64,000 nucleotides of DNA, from positions 35,001 to 99,000 of the forward strand of contig JACEEZ010004843.1 in the NCBI GenBank assembly GCA_016584305.1. The letters run 5' to 3'. A program made the translations under genes and the position numbers. Within the stretch, counting starts at the first letter, position 1; every line of letters starts with the position of its first letter. Shown here piece by piece: positions 23,810-37,882 of the stretch. The DNA comes from Chionoecetes opilio. Its lineage: Eukaryota > Arthropoda > Malacostraca > Decapoda > Majidae. The notes under the pieces were generated by a model. That model saw only the letters and a list, made by a program, of their open reading frames with translations, did not search any database and was not told the DNA's origin.

Positions 23810-24515
23810 TTTCAAATCACAATAGATTACATTAACAGTGCAAATGTTCATACACATTAGGTGCAAATACCTCAAAAGCATGTAAAGCAGCTACTTCGCT
23901 TGATATTCGAAAATCAATAATTGGAGACTAGCCAGTACGAAAATGGGAAAAGACTGGAAACTAGAACGTTGTGGAGGATGAAGAGCTAGGTCACTCGATG
24001 TTTTCCTTTAAGAAACCTTTCTATTTTTAATTAAAAGAATCAGCGAAATAATTTGATATTAAATAATTAATAATAAACAATCAATTGGTTAATGGATGGT
24101 CAGAATCGGTATGATAGTGTCTAATTATTAAGAAATTGAATATGGCACAGCAGTTCATAAACATAATTATTCTATTCCATTGATCCTTACAATATAGACT
24201 ACTGGCGCCCTTCATAATATTGGATCTATCGTGGGTGGCTATAAAAAAAAAAAAAAGGAAGTTTCATAAATATCCCGTGATGAAAAAATATGATACATTT
24301 AGGCTTTCAAATACACAAAATTGTCTCGATAAACTTTGACACTAGCACTTATATGCAGAAAATGAAGTTTTCTCTAGATTAAGCATGTGACGAATTATGT
24401 AACTTGTTACACGGACATGACAGATTACCTCCCAACAATAAATATTCCAACGAAAATAAATTGTTTTTGATAGTTTGTTTTGCATTATTCTTACAATAAC
24501 TAGGTAATCTACTCT
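23056..24515. other. Gene-free stretch
   Basis: Only an (AC)n microsatellite at about 23,767-23,806 and A/T-rich unique-looking sequence are visible. No exon or transposon protein recognised. Confidence 0.65.
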
Positions 24516-24520
24516 CTCTC

Positions 24521-24656
24521 TGTGCAGCGTCCCTGCGCATTCGGTCAGCGGTTCGAGCCCACCAGGTTCGTCCTGGCGTGGTGGCACTTTGTATAGTCAA
24601 TAACCTTGTAGTTGGTACTTGCAAAGTGTCTAGATAGGATCAAAGTATCTTATCTT
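24521..24656 (+). mobile_element. tRNA-derived SINE (family B), 5'-truncated copy
   Basis: Contains B box GCGGTTCGAGCCC and the body ATAGTCAATAACCTTGTAG, ACTTGCAAAGTGTCTAGATA, ending TATCTTATCTTA directly against a (CT)n tract. It is the reverse complement of 26,920-27,101, which is longer at the head. Confidence 0.75.
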
Positions 24657-24658
24657 AT

Positions 24659-24659
<1 letters not shown>

Positions 24660-24747
<88 letters not shown>
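24660..24747. repeat. (CT)n microsatellite
   Basis: Perfect CT run immediately 3' of a SINE tail. It may have grown from the SINE 3' end. Confidence 0.97.
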
Positions 24748-24750
<3 letters not shown>

Positions 24751-25737
24751 ATAATAATATTTCAACCCCCGCGATGGGAACCTGCTCGTGGTCTCGTCGT
24801 CATCTCAGTAACACTCTCCCCTCGTTCTATTTGTGGCTCGTGAACATGTTTCAGCGCAGCGCCCTCCACCGTGGCTATCTCGAAAATATCAAATAATAAC
24901 ACATGTCTGAATCTGGGACTTTCATCGCAAGGTCATGATGGTCATTTGATTCCGTAATGGATATATGAGTAAACATGTTCTTTGATGAGAGCCACAAATG
25001 CGCTCGAAATAACTTTATATGATTACGGCAAGCTGTATCGGATAATTTTACATTTTCTTTAAAGCGAAAGAGCTATCGTCACTTTATGCTTCACACGTTA
25101 CGGATAATAAACAGAGAAAAGGTGCACGTGTCCTAGTAGTGTAGAGGTCACGTGCTACACCTCAGCCCCACGCCATGACCTTCAGCTGTTCACCATGCCT
25201 TGGGACGGAGGGAAGGACGTCGGCGTCTTCGGTTACGTGACCAATTATCTTCACACACATACACTACAAGAAAACTGATCATGGCGCCTTCCTCTTGTCT
25301 TGTTATGAATACTGATAACATATGAACAAATACAAAGCAGCAACACTGTGGGAAAATAATTATGTTGATTAACCTCATTTACCCCGCAGTGCTCCAAGAT
25401 ATGTTCATTCCCTTGAACAAACGGAAGCTGAAGTTCATGAGTGCAGTCGTGGTATACTACGCTCAAATCCTGACAACAACGCGGCTATTTTTGGCAGCTT
25501 CTTTCTTGGCTGGTTCCCTCCTGTACACCTAAACCCGGGCCTCTGGGAACATCCTATGCTGACTGAGAAACCATACGGTACCTACTTGATAACATAGCGT
25601 GTCAGAAAAATTTAAAAAATTCAAATTGTTGCACTGTGATTATTCAAATTTTACAAGTGAAATTCAGCCTAGTATCGACAATGGATGACAAATAAATTAG
25701 TAGAAAATAAATGTACACTCACAGTTTCATTACACAG

Positions 25738-26100
<363 letters not shown>

Positions 26101-26441
26101 TTATTTATTCTTATTTTATTTTTATTTACTTATTCATCTATTTATTCATGTATACTATATTTATTTATCATTTATAAATGCATTTTAATAGTTGAGTCTA
26201 AAAATAATCCATATCACTGAATATAGGTCAATATGTTTCTTAGAGAGCCTGCATCACCTGATATGCCGAGATAAGAGGGGACTGACCGTGATAAATATAG
26301 CAACATGAATACATGATGAAAGATGGGATTTTTTTCTTTTTAAAAAGTCCGCAGCCGATGGAGTTTCCTGGTTGGCGAGATCTCCCAACAAAAGCCTTAT
26401 TGTTTTGTTTTTTTCTTGTTTACGAGTTCAGTACTACATTA

Positions 26442-26443
<2 letters not shown>

Positions 26444-26537
<94 letters not shown>
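26444..26537. repeat. (GT)n microsatellite
   Basis: GT run of about 94 bp with one A interruption. Confidence 0.97.
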
Positions 26538-26539
<2 letters not shown>

Positions 26540-26589
26540 TGTCTTCTTTTCTCTTTTTTTAATATTCCTAATGTGATTAATACGTGTTT

Positions 26590-26730
26590 TGGTACTACGG
26601 GAAACTGCCTGGAGCCAGCCATGAGAGGCGATGAATATGTGTATAGCCGGGAACTGAACCCCTGCTGAAACACTTAAATGTGAAGGACACCACTTTAACC
26701 TAGTGACTAGTCAGATGATCAGTGCAATTC
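26590..26730 (-). mobile_element. tRNA-derived SINE candidate
   Basis: The minus strand carries an A-box-like TAGTCACTAGGTTAAAGTGG and a B-box-like GGGTTCAGTTCCCGG at tRNA-like spacing. The 3' body is short and runs toward the (GT)n tract. Confidence 0.5.
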
Positions 26731-26919
26731 AGCAGGATAGGACACCCTTATTTGCAGGAGCATTGGTAGATTCCGACCTTTTTAGATACTATATTTGCCT
26801 GTTTGTTAAGCCATAGATTCACAGGAAATTAAGGTCAGCCATATAAGGGGCCGTTCAAAAATTACGCAACGCCTAAGGAGGGGGAGGGGAGGGGGATATG
26901 GTGAAGTGTGTTATGAATG

Positions 26920-27101
26920 TAAGATAAGAGATTTTCATCCTATCTAGACACTTTGCAAGTACCAACTACAAGGTTATTGACTATACAAAGCGCCGCCACG
27001 TCAGCATGAACTAGGCGGACTCGAACCGCTGACCGAATGCACAGGGACGCTGCACATTGGGAACTCACGTCTCTACCAACCTTGCCACCCTGACGGGCGT
27101 G
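26920..27101 (-). mobile_element. tRNA-derived SINE (family B), longer copy
   Basis: On the minus strand it starts GGGTGGCAAGGTTGGTAGAG (A-box region), then B box GCGGTTCGAGTCC, then the same body and GATAAGA-type tail as 24,521-24,656. The two copies give a usable family consensus. Confidence 0.78.
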
Positions 27102-27456
27102 TTATGAATGTGACAGCTTGGGGAGTGCAGCTATAGTATGTGTGTTATTACATAACATTTACAGATTTTTTTTACAGAAAAACCTAAAGATGATAAATTG
27201 TAGTATACTTAGGCTTGACTTATATTATTGTATTTGAAAAAAATTGGAAACCTACTATATACTTGGGGAGGGAGGTACTATATAGCTGGTATTAGGTACA
27301 TAATTTTCTAGTGGGGTCTGGACATGACATAGTGTGTTACAAGGCATGACAAGGGGGCGAGGGGGGTAAAAATGACCAAAATAAATGTTACGTAATTTTT
27401 TAATGGCCCCTAACATATCAATATACCAATTTGTCAACCGTACCGGGGGTAAATTG

Positions 27457-27809
27457 CCAGTTTGACACCAAATTCACTTTGGTGGACGAAACTATTTTTT
27501 TCTTGTGAGTTTTGATGTGTTTCGAATGAGGCCTAATCTGCTCACCGTTTATGTCGCAAATAACTTTTTTTTCCTTTTTTTTGGGGTGGGGAGATTCTTT
27601 TTTTTTTTAACAAATTGAACCAAACCGAACCTATACCTAACGTAACCTTTACCTAACCTAACCTTTACCTAACAAAAAATAATAAATTTAATTATGAAAA
27701 AAAATAGAAAGCGACAGAATCGGTTAGCAGATTAATTCAAAACACATCAAAACTCATATGAAAAAAATACCTAGTTTCGTCTACCAAAGTGAATTCGGTG
27801 TCAAACTGG
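27457..27809. mobile_element. Foldback MITE F6 with CCTAA-type core
   Basis: The left arm from CCAGTTTGACACCAAATTC and the right arm ending GAATTCGGTGTCAAACTGG are inverted copies over about 110 bp. Both include GACGAAACTA and GTTTTGATGTGTTT/AACACATCAAAAC. The core is a C/A-rich stretch with CCTAACCTAACC-like repeats (about 27,630-27,672). A piece of the right arm recurs at 47,800-47,835. Confidence 0.8.
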
Positions 27810-28410
27810 AATAATACCGTACCGGGTATTTTCAATGCCTCTGCCATTTCCCGTACGGCTAGCAAGAAAAAGTACTGCAGTTATGTACGTACTACTTGCC
27901 ACAAGGGTTTGGCAGAGGCATAAAGACGTCCTCCCTAAACTATCAACACGCTTTACACTACCGCCGCTTGGTCACCGCTTGAGTCAGGAGATAATTGATC
28001 GCTTGGTGGACCTGCTGATTTAACTATTTCAATATTCAATCTATCTTCTAATTGAACCTCTTTACAGATGAAACATGTATATATGAAGGCTGTATGAAAC
28101 CAACAGTTTTCCTGAGTTGATGCTGACTTCTTATCACGTGAGGTTTCAGATAATACATACCTCTAAACAAGCCACTTGAGACAGACAGGAACACAACACG
28201 CCTTTGAACACGGACAGACGAGTCACAGGATACAATGACGCAATCACAAACATAAAAACGCAGGGCCAAGATCCACCGGATATATATTATTTTGTACGGA
28301 GCAATAATATAACATTTATGGGAAAAGGCTATTTATTATGCATTTATCAAGGAACATTTACATTGATTAGATTATTATAAGTATCATGTGTCAAGAGGGA
28401 CAAATTTACT

Positions 28411-29344
28411 ATAGGTGCCTTGCACGTGACGTCACAGCCCTTGTTGTGGCTGCGACAGACGCGGCTTCAAGCCAAATGCCGCCCGTCGGAGCGAGCCGCC
28501 CGTGTTTGCCAGCTTATGGTAATTTTCCCCTACCAAATATATGTTTATCAGTATAAAAGATATGCTGTTATCTTCGGAAATGTTTGTTCTATAATATTAT
28601 CAAATAAAAAACCGTAAAACACACTAAAGAAAGGCCATTATGAGACTCTCAAGAAATATGCATGAACTTAATATTCTATTAAACTCTTCGCATTTAATAT
28701 TTTGCACGAAAACATTTTACATGGAGAATATCAATAGAAGCGGAATTTCATTAGCTTTCTATTGATATATTTCGTTTTCTGATAAATGAATAAGAACCAT
28801 GCATAAATTAGCGTTAACTAAATAAATAGCATCATGAAATTGGGTAATCTTTCCCGATTCATGAGGTTATTTATTTAGTTGACGCTAATTTATGCATGGT
28901 TTTAATTCATTTATCAGAAAACTAAATATATCAATGGAAAGCTAATGAAATTCCCCTTCTATTGATATTCTCCATGTAAAAACTTTTCTCGCAAAATATT
29001 AAATGGCGAAGTTTAATAAAATATTAAGTTCATGCATATTTCTTGAGTCTCATAATGGCATTTCTTTAGTGTGTTTTACGGTTTTTTATTTGATAAAAAG
29101 AACAAGCATTTCCGAAGATGACAGTATACCTTTTATACTAATAAACATATATTTAGTAGGGGAAAATTACCATAAGCTGGCAAACACGGGCGGCAAGTAG
29201 TTTGTTGGTCCTCCAGCTCGCTCCGACGTGCGGCATTTGGCTTGAAGACGGCGGTATTTGGCTTGAAGACGGCGGTATTTGGCTTGAAGACGGCGGTATT
29301 TGGCTTGAATACACTAGATCGTGACGTCAGTGCAAGGCACCTAT
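28411..29344. mobile_element. Foldback element F1, complete (~934 bp palindrome)
   Basis: Left end ATAGGTGCCTTGCACGTGAC and right end GTGCAAGGCACCTAT are inverted. The inverted similarity continues almost to the centre near 28,860, so nearly the whole element is one imperfect palindrome. The right arm has four tandem copies of a 21 bp unit (TTGGCTTGAAGACGGCGGTAT) against one in the left arm. No open frame of interest. It lies about 1.4 kb upstream of LZIC exon 1. Confidence 0.85.
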
Positions 29345-29582
29345 TGCGCTTTGCTATAGCCACAGTCTAATGGCTATAGCCTACTACCTTACCACATTAT
29401 ACCAAAACATTATAATGCAACAGAATGATTATTGGTTCCGATTCTTTATTTTCAGTGTATAAATGACAGTCTTTCACTAATAGGCTAGGTAGCTGAAAGA
29501 AAGATGTTGGCCTTGAAGGCTTGAATAGAATACCTTGTTGTTGACATGACTGCAATCAGCTGACGCCTGACAGCTGACTCAG
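29340..29582 (+). promoter_or_regulatory. Possible LZIC 5' noncoding exon region
   Basis: LZIC exon 1 is preceded by an acceptor (CTACAG, ending 30,700), so a noncoding exon must lie upstream. A strong donor-like sequence, CTCAG before GTGAGC, occurs at 29,578-29,588 on the same strand. The link is inference and other donors are possible. Confidence 0.2.
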
Positions 29583-29744
29583 GTGAGCAATGTTTTGGAG
29601 ACAGAGAGAGTGCACTGTTTACTTGTAGGTGGAAGCGACGATGGTGACAAGCTAATTCCATCATTTGACAGTCAGTACCATCAGTAAGCTATATACCAAA
29701 ACAATAGTCTAAAATCAACTCTGGTCATTTTGCAAAGTCCTTCA

Positions 29745-30020
29745 CTGTAACTTTTTTTTCTTCCCCTTATAGCCAACGAAGCTGGGGAACTTGTGGGAAA
29801 CCGGGGTTTTTGGGTGGGGAAAGCAAATATAACTGACCCAACCTAACTTAACCTAACCTGGCGTATTAACCTCCTAGCCTTTGCCTTTGGACTTATAATT
29901 TTTCAGCCACCTCACTCAGGCACTTTGTAGAAGCAGTATGGTCTAAAAAGCCTGACCGCACACTATAACCTGTGCAGATATGAAGGACAGTCTGTGTACT
30001 ATATGCTGCTGTAATGTCAT
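29745..30020 (+). mobile_element. Repeat F5, copy with short CCTAA core
   Basis: Homologous to 50,085-50,650. Both share AAGTCCTTCAC, TTTTTTCTTCCCC, ATAGCCAAC, the GGGGTTTTTGGGTGGGG block, then a CCTAA tract, then GACTTA/TAATTTTT and a downstream region with GATATGAAG/GATGTGAAG. Here the CCTAA tract is only about 40 bp (29,828-29,868). Confidence 0.7.
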
Positions 30021-30072
30021 TCATATAAGCTTGGAGCACTACTTATGCAGGTTTGCCTCTGATGCTTTGTAA

Positions 30073-30321
30073 CTACCGTCAATAACACTATAGTCGCCAC
30101 TGCACTAATGTCGCTAGGCACATTATATTGCGAATTTTAGCATCACTACAGATTTGTATGTGCCACTGAAGACCTGTAGTGTGATGTACAATATATAAAC
30201 TACTGTACATGCCTCTTCAGTGGCACATACAAGTCTGTAGTAATGCTAAAATTTGTAATATATGACGCTTGGCGCCACCGACATTAATGCAGTGGCAACT
30301 ATACAGTGATATTGACGGTAG
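30073..30321. mobile_element. Foldback MITE F3 (~249 bp)
   Basis: Ends CTACCGTCAATA and TATTGACGGTAG, with nearly complete inverted symmetry (TTTTAGCATCACTACAGA against TCTGTAGTAATGCTAAAA; GTATGTGCCACTGAAG against CTTCAGTGGCACATAC). A related element is at 60,799-61,278. Confidence 0.85.
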
Positions 30322-30410
30322 ATTTCCTGAATTCATGGTTTCTACATTAATACTCATAACATGCATGAATTTAGCTCATCTTCTTGAAATACAGGCTGCA
30401 AAAGTACCAC

Positions 30411-30552
30411 CTGGTACTCTCGTCTACTGAAATTCTCGTCGAAACACCAACCGAGAACTCTCGCCAACGTGGAAATGTTTGACAACATTTCCACTTGTAA
30501 TAGATGAAAAGGAGGAATAAAGGGTATTTCATCATTGAACACCACATTTCTC
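30411..30552 (+). repeat. Dispersed repeat R3, uninterrupted copy
   Basis: Contains GGTACTCTCGTCTACTGAAA, CACCAACCGAGAACTCTCGC, CGTGGAAAT, ACTTGTAATAGATGAAAAGG and a TTTCATCATTGAACACC block. An inverted copy is at 47,490-47,640. Copies near 45,950, 51,060 and 52,821 are interrupted by other elements, which makes this one a useful empty-site reference. Confidence 0.75.
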
Positions 30553-30652
30553 AAAAGACAACATTATCTTCTTATTTTCAAAATTTATTGGTAAGTCTTT
30601 TCTATATATTTTCTATTAGAACAAAGAATTTCACACCTAGTCATTCACATGA

Positions 30653-33642
<2,990 letters not shown>

Positions 33643-33847
33643 TGCTGCAACACCCATCCAGTCACAGCCATGATGCCTTCACCCTGATATGGGTCAACCA
33701 GAAGGAAAAAAAACGTCCATTTGCATAGCATGAATTACAAAACTGGTTTGAGCTACTTAATTTCCCTTACCTTGAATACTCTCCAAATACAGTGAATGTT
33801 CTTTTTATTGGTGTGTGGAAAATCTACCATGAAAATTTCTTGTTTCC

Positions 33848-33853
33848 ATTAAA
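33848..33853 (+). terminator. Candidate LZIC poly(A) signal
   Basis: ATTAAA about 206 bp after the LZIC stop codon, followed within 40 bp by T-rich sequence. Plausible but unverified. Confidence 0.4.
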
Positions 33854-34296
33854 CCTTTGATTATGAATTATTTGTCCAATTAATTATTTTCTTCACTGAT
33901 ACATTTCAATGATTATTTGATTACCTCAAGAGTAACACAGGCCCATGCACCTGAACTCAATCACATACATATGCATCTTATTTTAAGTAACTGCATTTTT
34001 CCCCACCTCAGCCAGCACAGGTTGCACAGCTGTCACCTTCTCCAGATTCTCTGATATACAGTAAGACATTGATATCTCAAACTGAGTGGAGATCTGGGCT
34101 TGCTACCATAGATTTTCTGAGAGAAAATTCAGTATTCATTATGGTCATCATAATGTTGGTCACCAAGGCATCATAACAATTCGGTCAATCTGTACTCCTA
34201 ACAGTGCATAACTATTCCTTTGCTACTAGAGCCACCATCAGTATCAATCATCATCTTTCTGTTTAAAGTCAGATTTTCCCATAATATCTTGTGAGG

Positions 34297-34614
34297 TTAG
34301 ACGGTCAATGATACGCTTCCAACTATCTCTATCCATTGCCTCAACCTCTTCAATGCCCAATGCTGCCAAATCATCTTCAACACAGTCTCCATGTCTTCCT
34401 TGGCTTGCCTGGTGGACGGCGACCTGGCACTTCCACTCCCAACAGCTCTCCCCAATGCCTCACCACCTTCTCTCCTCTTCACGTGCCCAAACCGCCTCAA
34501 TATCCTTATTCTCACCACTGCACTCAGCTCCTTCAATCCACATCCTGCAACCTCTTCAGAGTCTTTACTGGACACAACCTCTATCCATGTGATCCCAGCC
34601 ATATACCCCAACAT
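34297..34614 (-). pseudogene. Non-LTR retrotransposon C-terminal remnant
   Basis: Minus-strand frame of 105 codons with LRRFGHVKRREGGEALGRAV and later a PSTRQAKEDMETVLK-type stretch and LRQWIEIV. The block of GHVKRREGG followed by a K/R-rich W motif is the familiar C-terminal tail of a non-LTR reverse-transcriptase polyprotein. Only the tail is present, so this is a 5'-truncated copy. It belongs to a different lineage from the fragments with the VxSKAFRLINSPPLT block. Confidence 0.7.
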
Positions 34615-34689
34615 AACAATGTTGATTCAAAGCCTAATAGACTGACCAAAGCAGTTCTATATGGAAAGAGAAGTCAGTATCTGAATCAC

Positions 34690-34930
34690 AGTGTTAAAAA
34701 GATGGTTACAGAATAACCACGAGCTAGGTAACTCAGACCACACAGCTCTGCCAAGATGACAAGAGCGCTAACTCTCATCAGGCAGCTGCCGAAGTAGTGG
34801 CACGAACTTGCAACCATAAGGCCACTAGCTGCTGTGCACTCAACCACTGAGCTGCCCCCTATCATATCACAAGGTTGCCATCCTGCATTGCTGACCTGAT
34901 ACCAGCTACTGATGTGATACTTCCAATGCA
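34690..34930 (-). mobile_element. tRNA-derived SINE candidate
   Basis: The minus strand contains GGGCAGCTCAGTGGTTGAGT, a good tRNA-type A-box region, and a B-box-like GCAAGTTCGTGCC at suitable spacing. It is followed by a body ending near GTAACCATC. Confidence 0.6.
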
Positions 34931-37589
34931 TGCAACACTATTCACTTCTATATGTGGACATCCTTTAGTTTTTTTTTCTTGTATCCTAAGTTGTGATTCT
35001 GTCTTCTGATTTATTTCTTATTCTGTAAGTCTGGATATCATGAATTTTCTTGCCAAGAGCCTTTGCCCCCTAATGCAAACTGAGCTATGATAGGGATATA
35101 TATAGTGGTTATAAACAAAACTTTTCTTCAGTAACTGTATTTTCCATAAATTTTTCTATAAATACTCTGAATCTTCTATTTTTACATCTAACGTGGTAAC
35201 ACTGAAAATAATGGAGTAATCTAATTCCAATTTTGCCAACACAGCTTTCTCATAAATCTTGAAATATATCTTGATCACAAACATTTAAAGACTTTCATAA
35301 ACTTTTAGAACTATTATGACATTTTGTACAATTCAACTGCCTCACAATCACACTTACACACTTTAAAAACATTTAAAATTATCATTAAATACCTCTCACA
35401 TTCTAATGTAAAATAATATAAATTAGGGAATATTGGTTGTAACTTATGCGACTGGTAGAGGTAGAAATTCCCCTACATCTTTATGTAAGTTTTTTCCAAC
35501 AATATTGACATCTAATGTGTGACTGAATAAGTTTTCACATGTACCACTATCATAAAGAACAATTTCCAGCAGGAGCTCAAGAGAGAGACCTGCTGTAGAC
35601 ATTTCATAAAGTAGAATTTGTACTTTATATATCATTCTCCACATTACAACACGCTGGACTGAGTTCCGTGTAATAAGGACATTGTAACCTTAAGAACAGC
35701 TTATCTCTCCATAGTAGCCTAGTGGGTAAAGTAAACAAAAAAAGTGCAATGTTGTACATTCCACAGACCATTACTCTTTGGAATAAATCTTATGGTGTGG
35801 AAACTACAAAAACTTGAGTTTCTATCACCCGAGTATACTTGCAATCTTCAAAATAAATATTTAAGTCCTCAGCATGTGCTCATACAAAACGAACCAATTA
35901 TTTATGCTGTCTAGAATCCTACTTTCATGTTTAAATCAATTTCCGAATAAATGAAACCAAAACCATACAAAAGTGAAACTGACACTTAATATTGGAAAAG
36001 TAAAATTCTGATACTCACAGCCAAAAAGAATGACATAATACCTGATAGACTGGATGCAACCCTTCAACATGGTCATAGTGAAAATTGCATTGCAGCTGAT
36101 GCTAACACTATTTTCGTGTTTCAATCAAACTGAATTTCAACACTAGTAATCTAGATAATTAATAAGATTTACTTTTACCTCAGTTGCACATCAAACACTA
36201 TTTCATCACGGGATAATTTCTGCCTGTGGTGTAGGACTCGTTTACATATCTGAAGAATTGCAGTGAGCAGGCAGCTGATCAAAAACAATCAGCATTCCTT
36301 GGCTGATCTCTGATGTTGATAACTCTGTAGGCTTGGTACTTTTCAACCATGCAATCGTATACAAGAAAAGATAAGCCAAGTTCACTGGTCCAAACGTTCA
36401 GCTCCCTTTCACCCAACTCAAACTTTTGTTAATTCACAGATTGCATTGGGCACACATCTATATTTGCTATTATGAATTTTTTTTCTAAACATACCATGGT
36501 AATATGAATAATGCTGAAACATGGGTGAAAGACTAGTCCTTTATCTCTGCCTGTCTGTCTATGGAAACACTAACACTAAAAGGAAGTGACATGATTCTTA
36601 TACTGATATAATATCATTCAAGAGGGAAACAATGTAGGCTAAATCTTGAAAATCAACAAAATAATGAAAAAAATTATAAGTGGTGCAAACGATGGTATTT
36701 AGACAAACATTTCAAAATGTGCTTTTTTTCAATTTGTCTACATATGAAGATAATGCAATCTGACAAAAGAAGAATTGAATTGAATTAATGCTAAAAAGGG
36801 GAAAATGTTGACAAAAGAAAAAAGTAATCCTGGAGAGTGCAAGATGAAAAAATTCTTAGTCCAGTTCTATATTGATACAATCTGAGTCACAAAAACCACC
36901 GTTCCCTCACCTGGCCACAAATGGCACAATACCACACTGGCTCTACTTATTCTTTGCACTTTACAACACTGATGGTTTATAAATTCAACAACATACTTTA
37001 AACACTGCAGTGGCCTTTATGAATGTTGATAGGATCTAAGCCAGCGAGGTGTTGATTGTGACCTTGGAAATACAACCACACTAAATCAATAACTTTATCT
37101 GTATACATAGTCGTGGTGAGGCTTGCGAGTGAATGGCAGTGGAGGTGAATGTCGTGTACTTCGTTGTGTAGTTGTGTTGGTAACTACAGATGTATTATAG
37201 GACATTACTGCCTGCAAGTGTACATGTTTCATCATGCAGAGACAGGAGTGCACAAGTATTAGCATCGGCTCCATAATGAATACTGATCTTGGAATATGAA
37301 TCAACAAAATATTGGTGCTGCAATATGTAGTATATCTGTGGGAACAATGTGAGGCGAGTGGTATTGTCACACTATTGAAAACACAGCTTATTCGTAGTAC
37401 CAAACTGATTAAGAGTTATACACATCAGATAAATAGCCCAAAGTTGCACGGTTCTCAACTGACCATACAATGTTCCAAAATAAATAAAGACAATTTCAAA
37501 ATCCTGAGATACTGATTATAAAAACCAAACAATAAATCACTAAATAGTGTAACTGTTACATGCAGTATAGACCCTTTCAGGCATAGAAT

Positions 37590-37624
<35 letters not shown>
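37590..37624. repeat. (GT)n microsatellite
   Basis: Short GT run near the RAD21 3' side. Confidence 0.95.
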
Positions 37625-37630
<6 letters not shown>

Positions 37631-37882
37631 TGAGCGCGGGTGTGAGAGTAAGAGAGATGTGATGCAATGCGATGTGATACGATGCAATGTTGTGTTGCAA
37701 TGAGTGCATGTGTATGTGCACATGCATACATTGATTCAAATGTGTGCAAATTAAGTAAAAAAATATCAAGTTGTTCCGATTTAAATATTTAGAATTTTGT
37801 AGTCTTCAACCAAGAAAGACAATAATCCAGCCCCTCCAGACACACTGCTTCCTCTTTCTTCAAGATCCAAAGGGTGTTATGC

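Larger units (their letters stand above)
33860..37880. other. Gene-free interval between LZIC and RAD21 (convergent 3' ends)
   Basis: LZIC (plus) and RAD21 (minus) converge on this stretch. It includes their 3' untranslated regions, a LINE remnant (34,297-34,614), a tRNA-like SINE (about 34,690-34,930) and a (GT)n at 37,590-37,624. I recognise no further exon. Confidence 0.6.

Noticed and set aside
27835..28023. 62-codon open frame after foldback F6
   Set aside because: No recognisable motif, and no neighbouring exon in a compatible frame was found.
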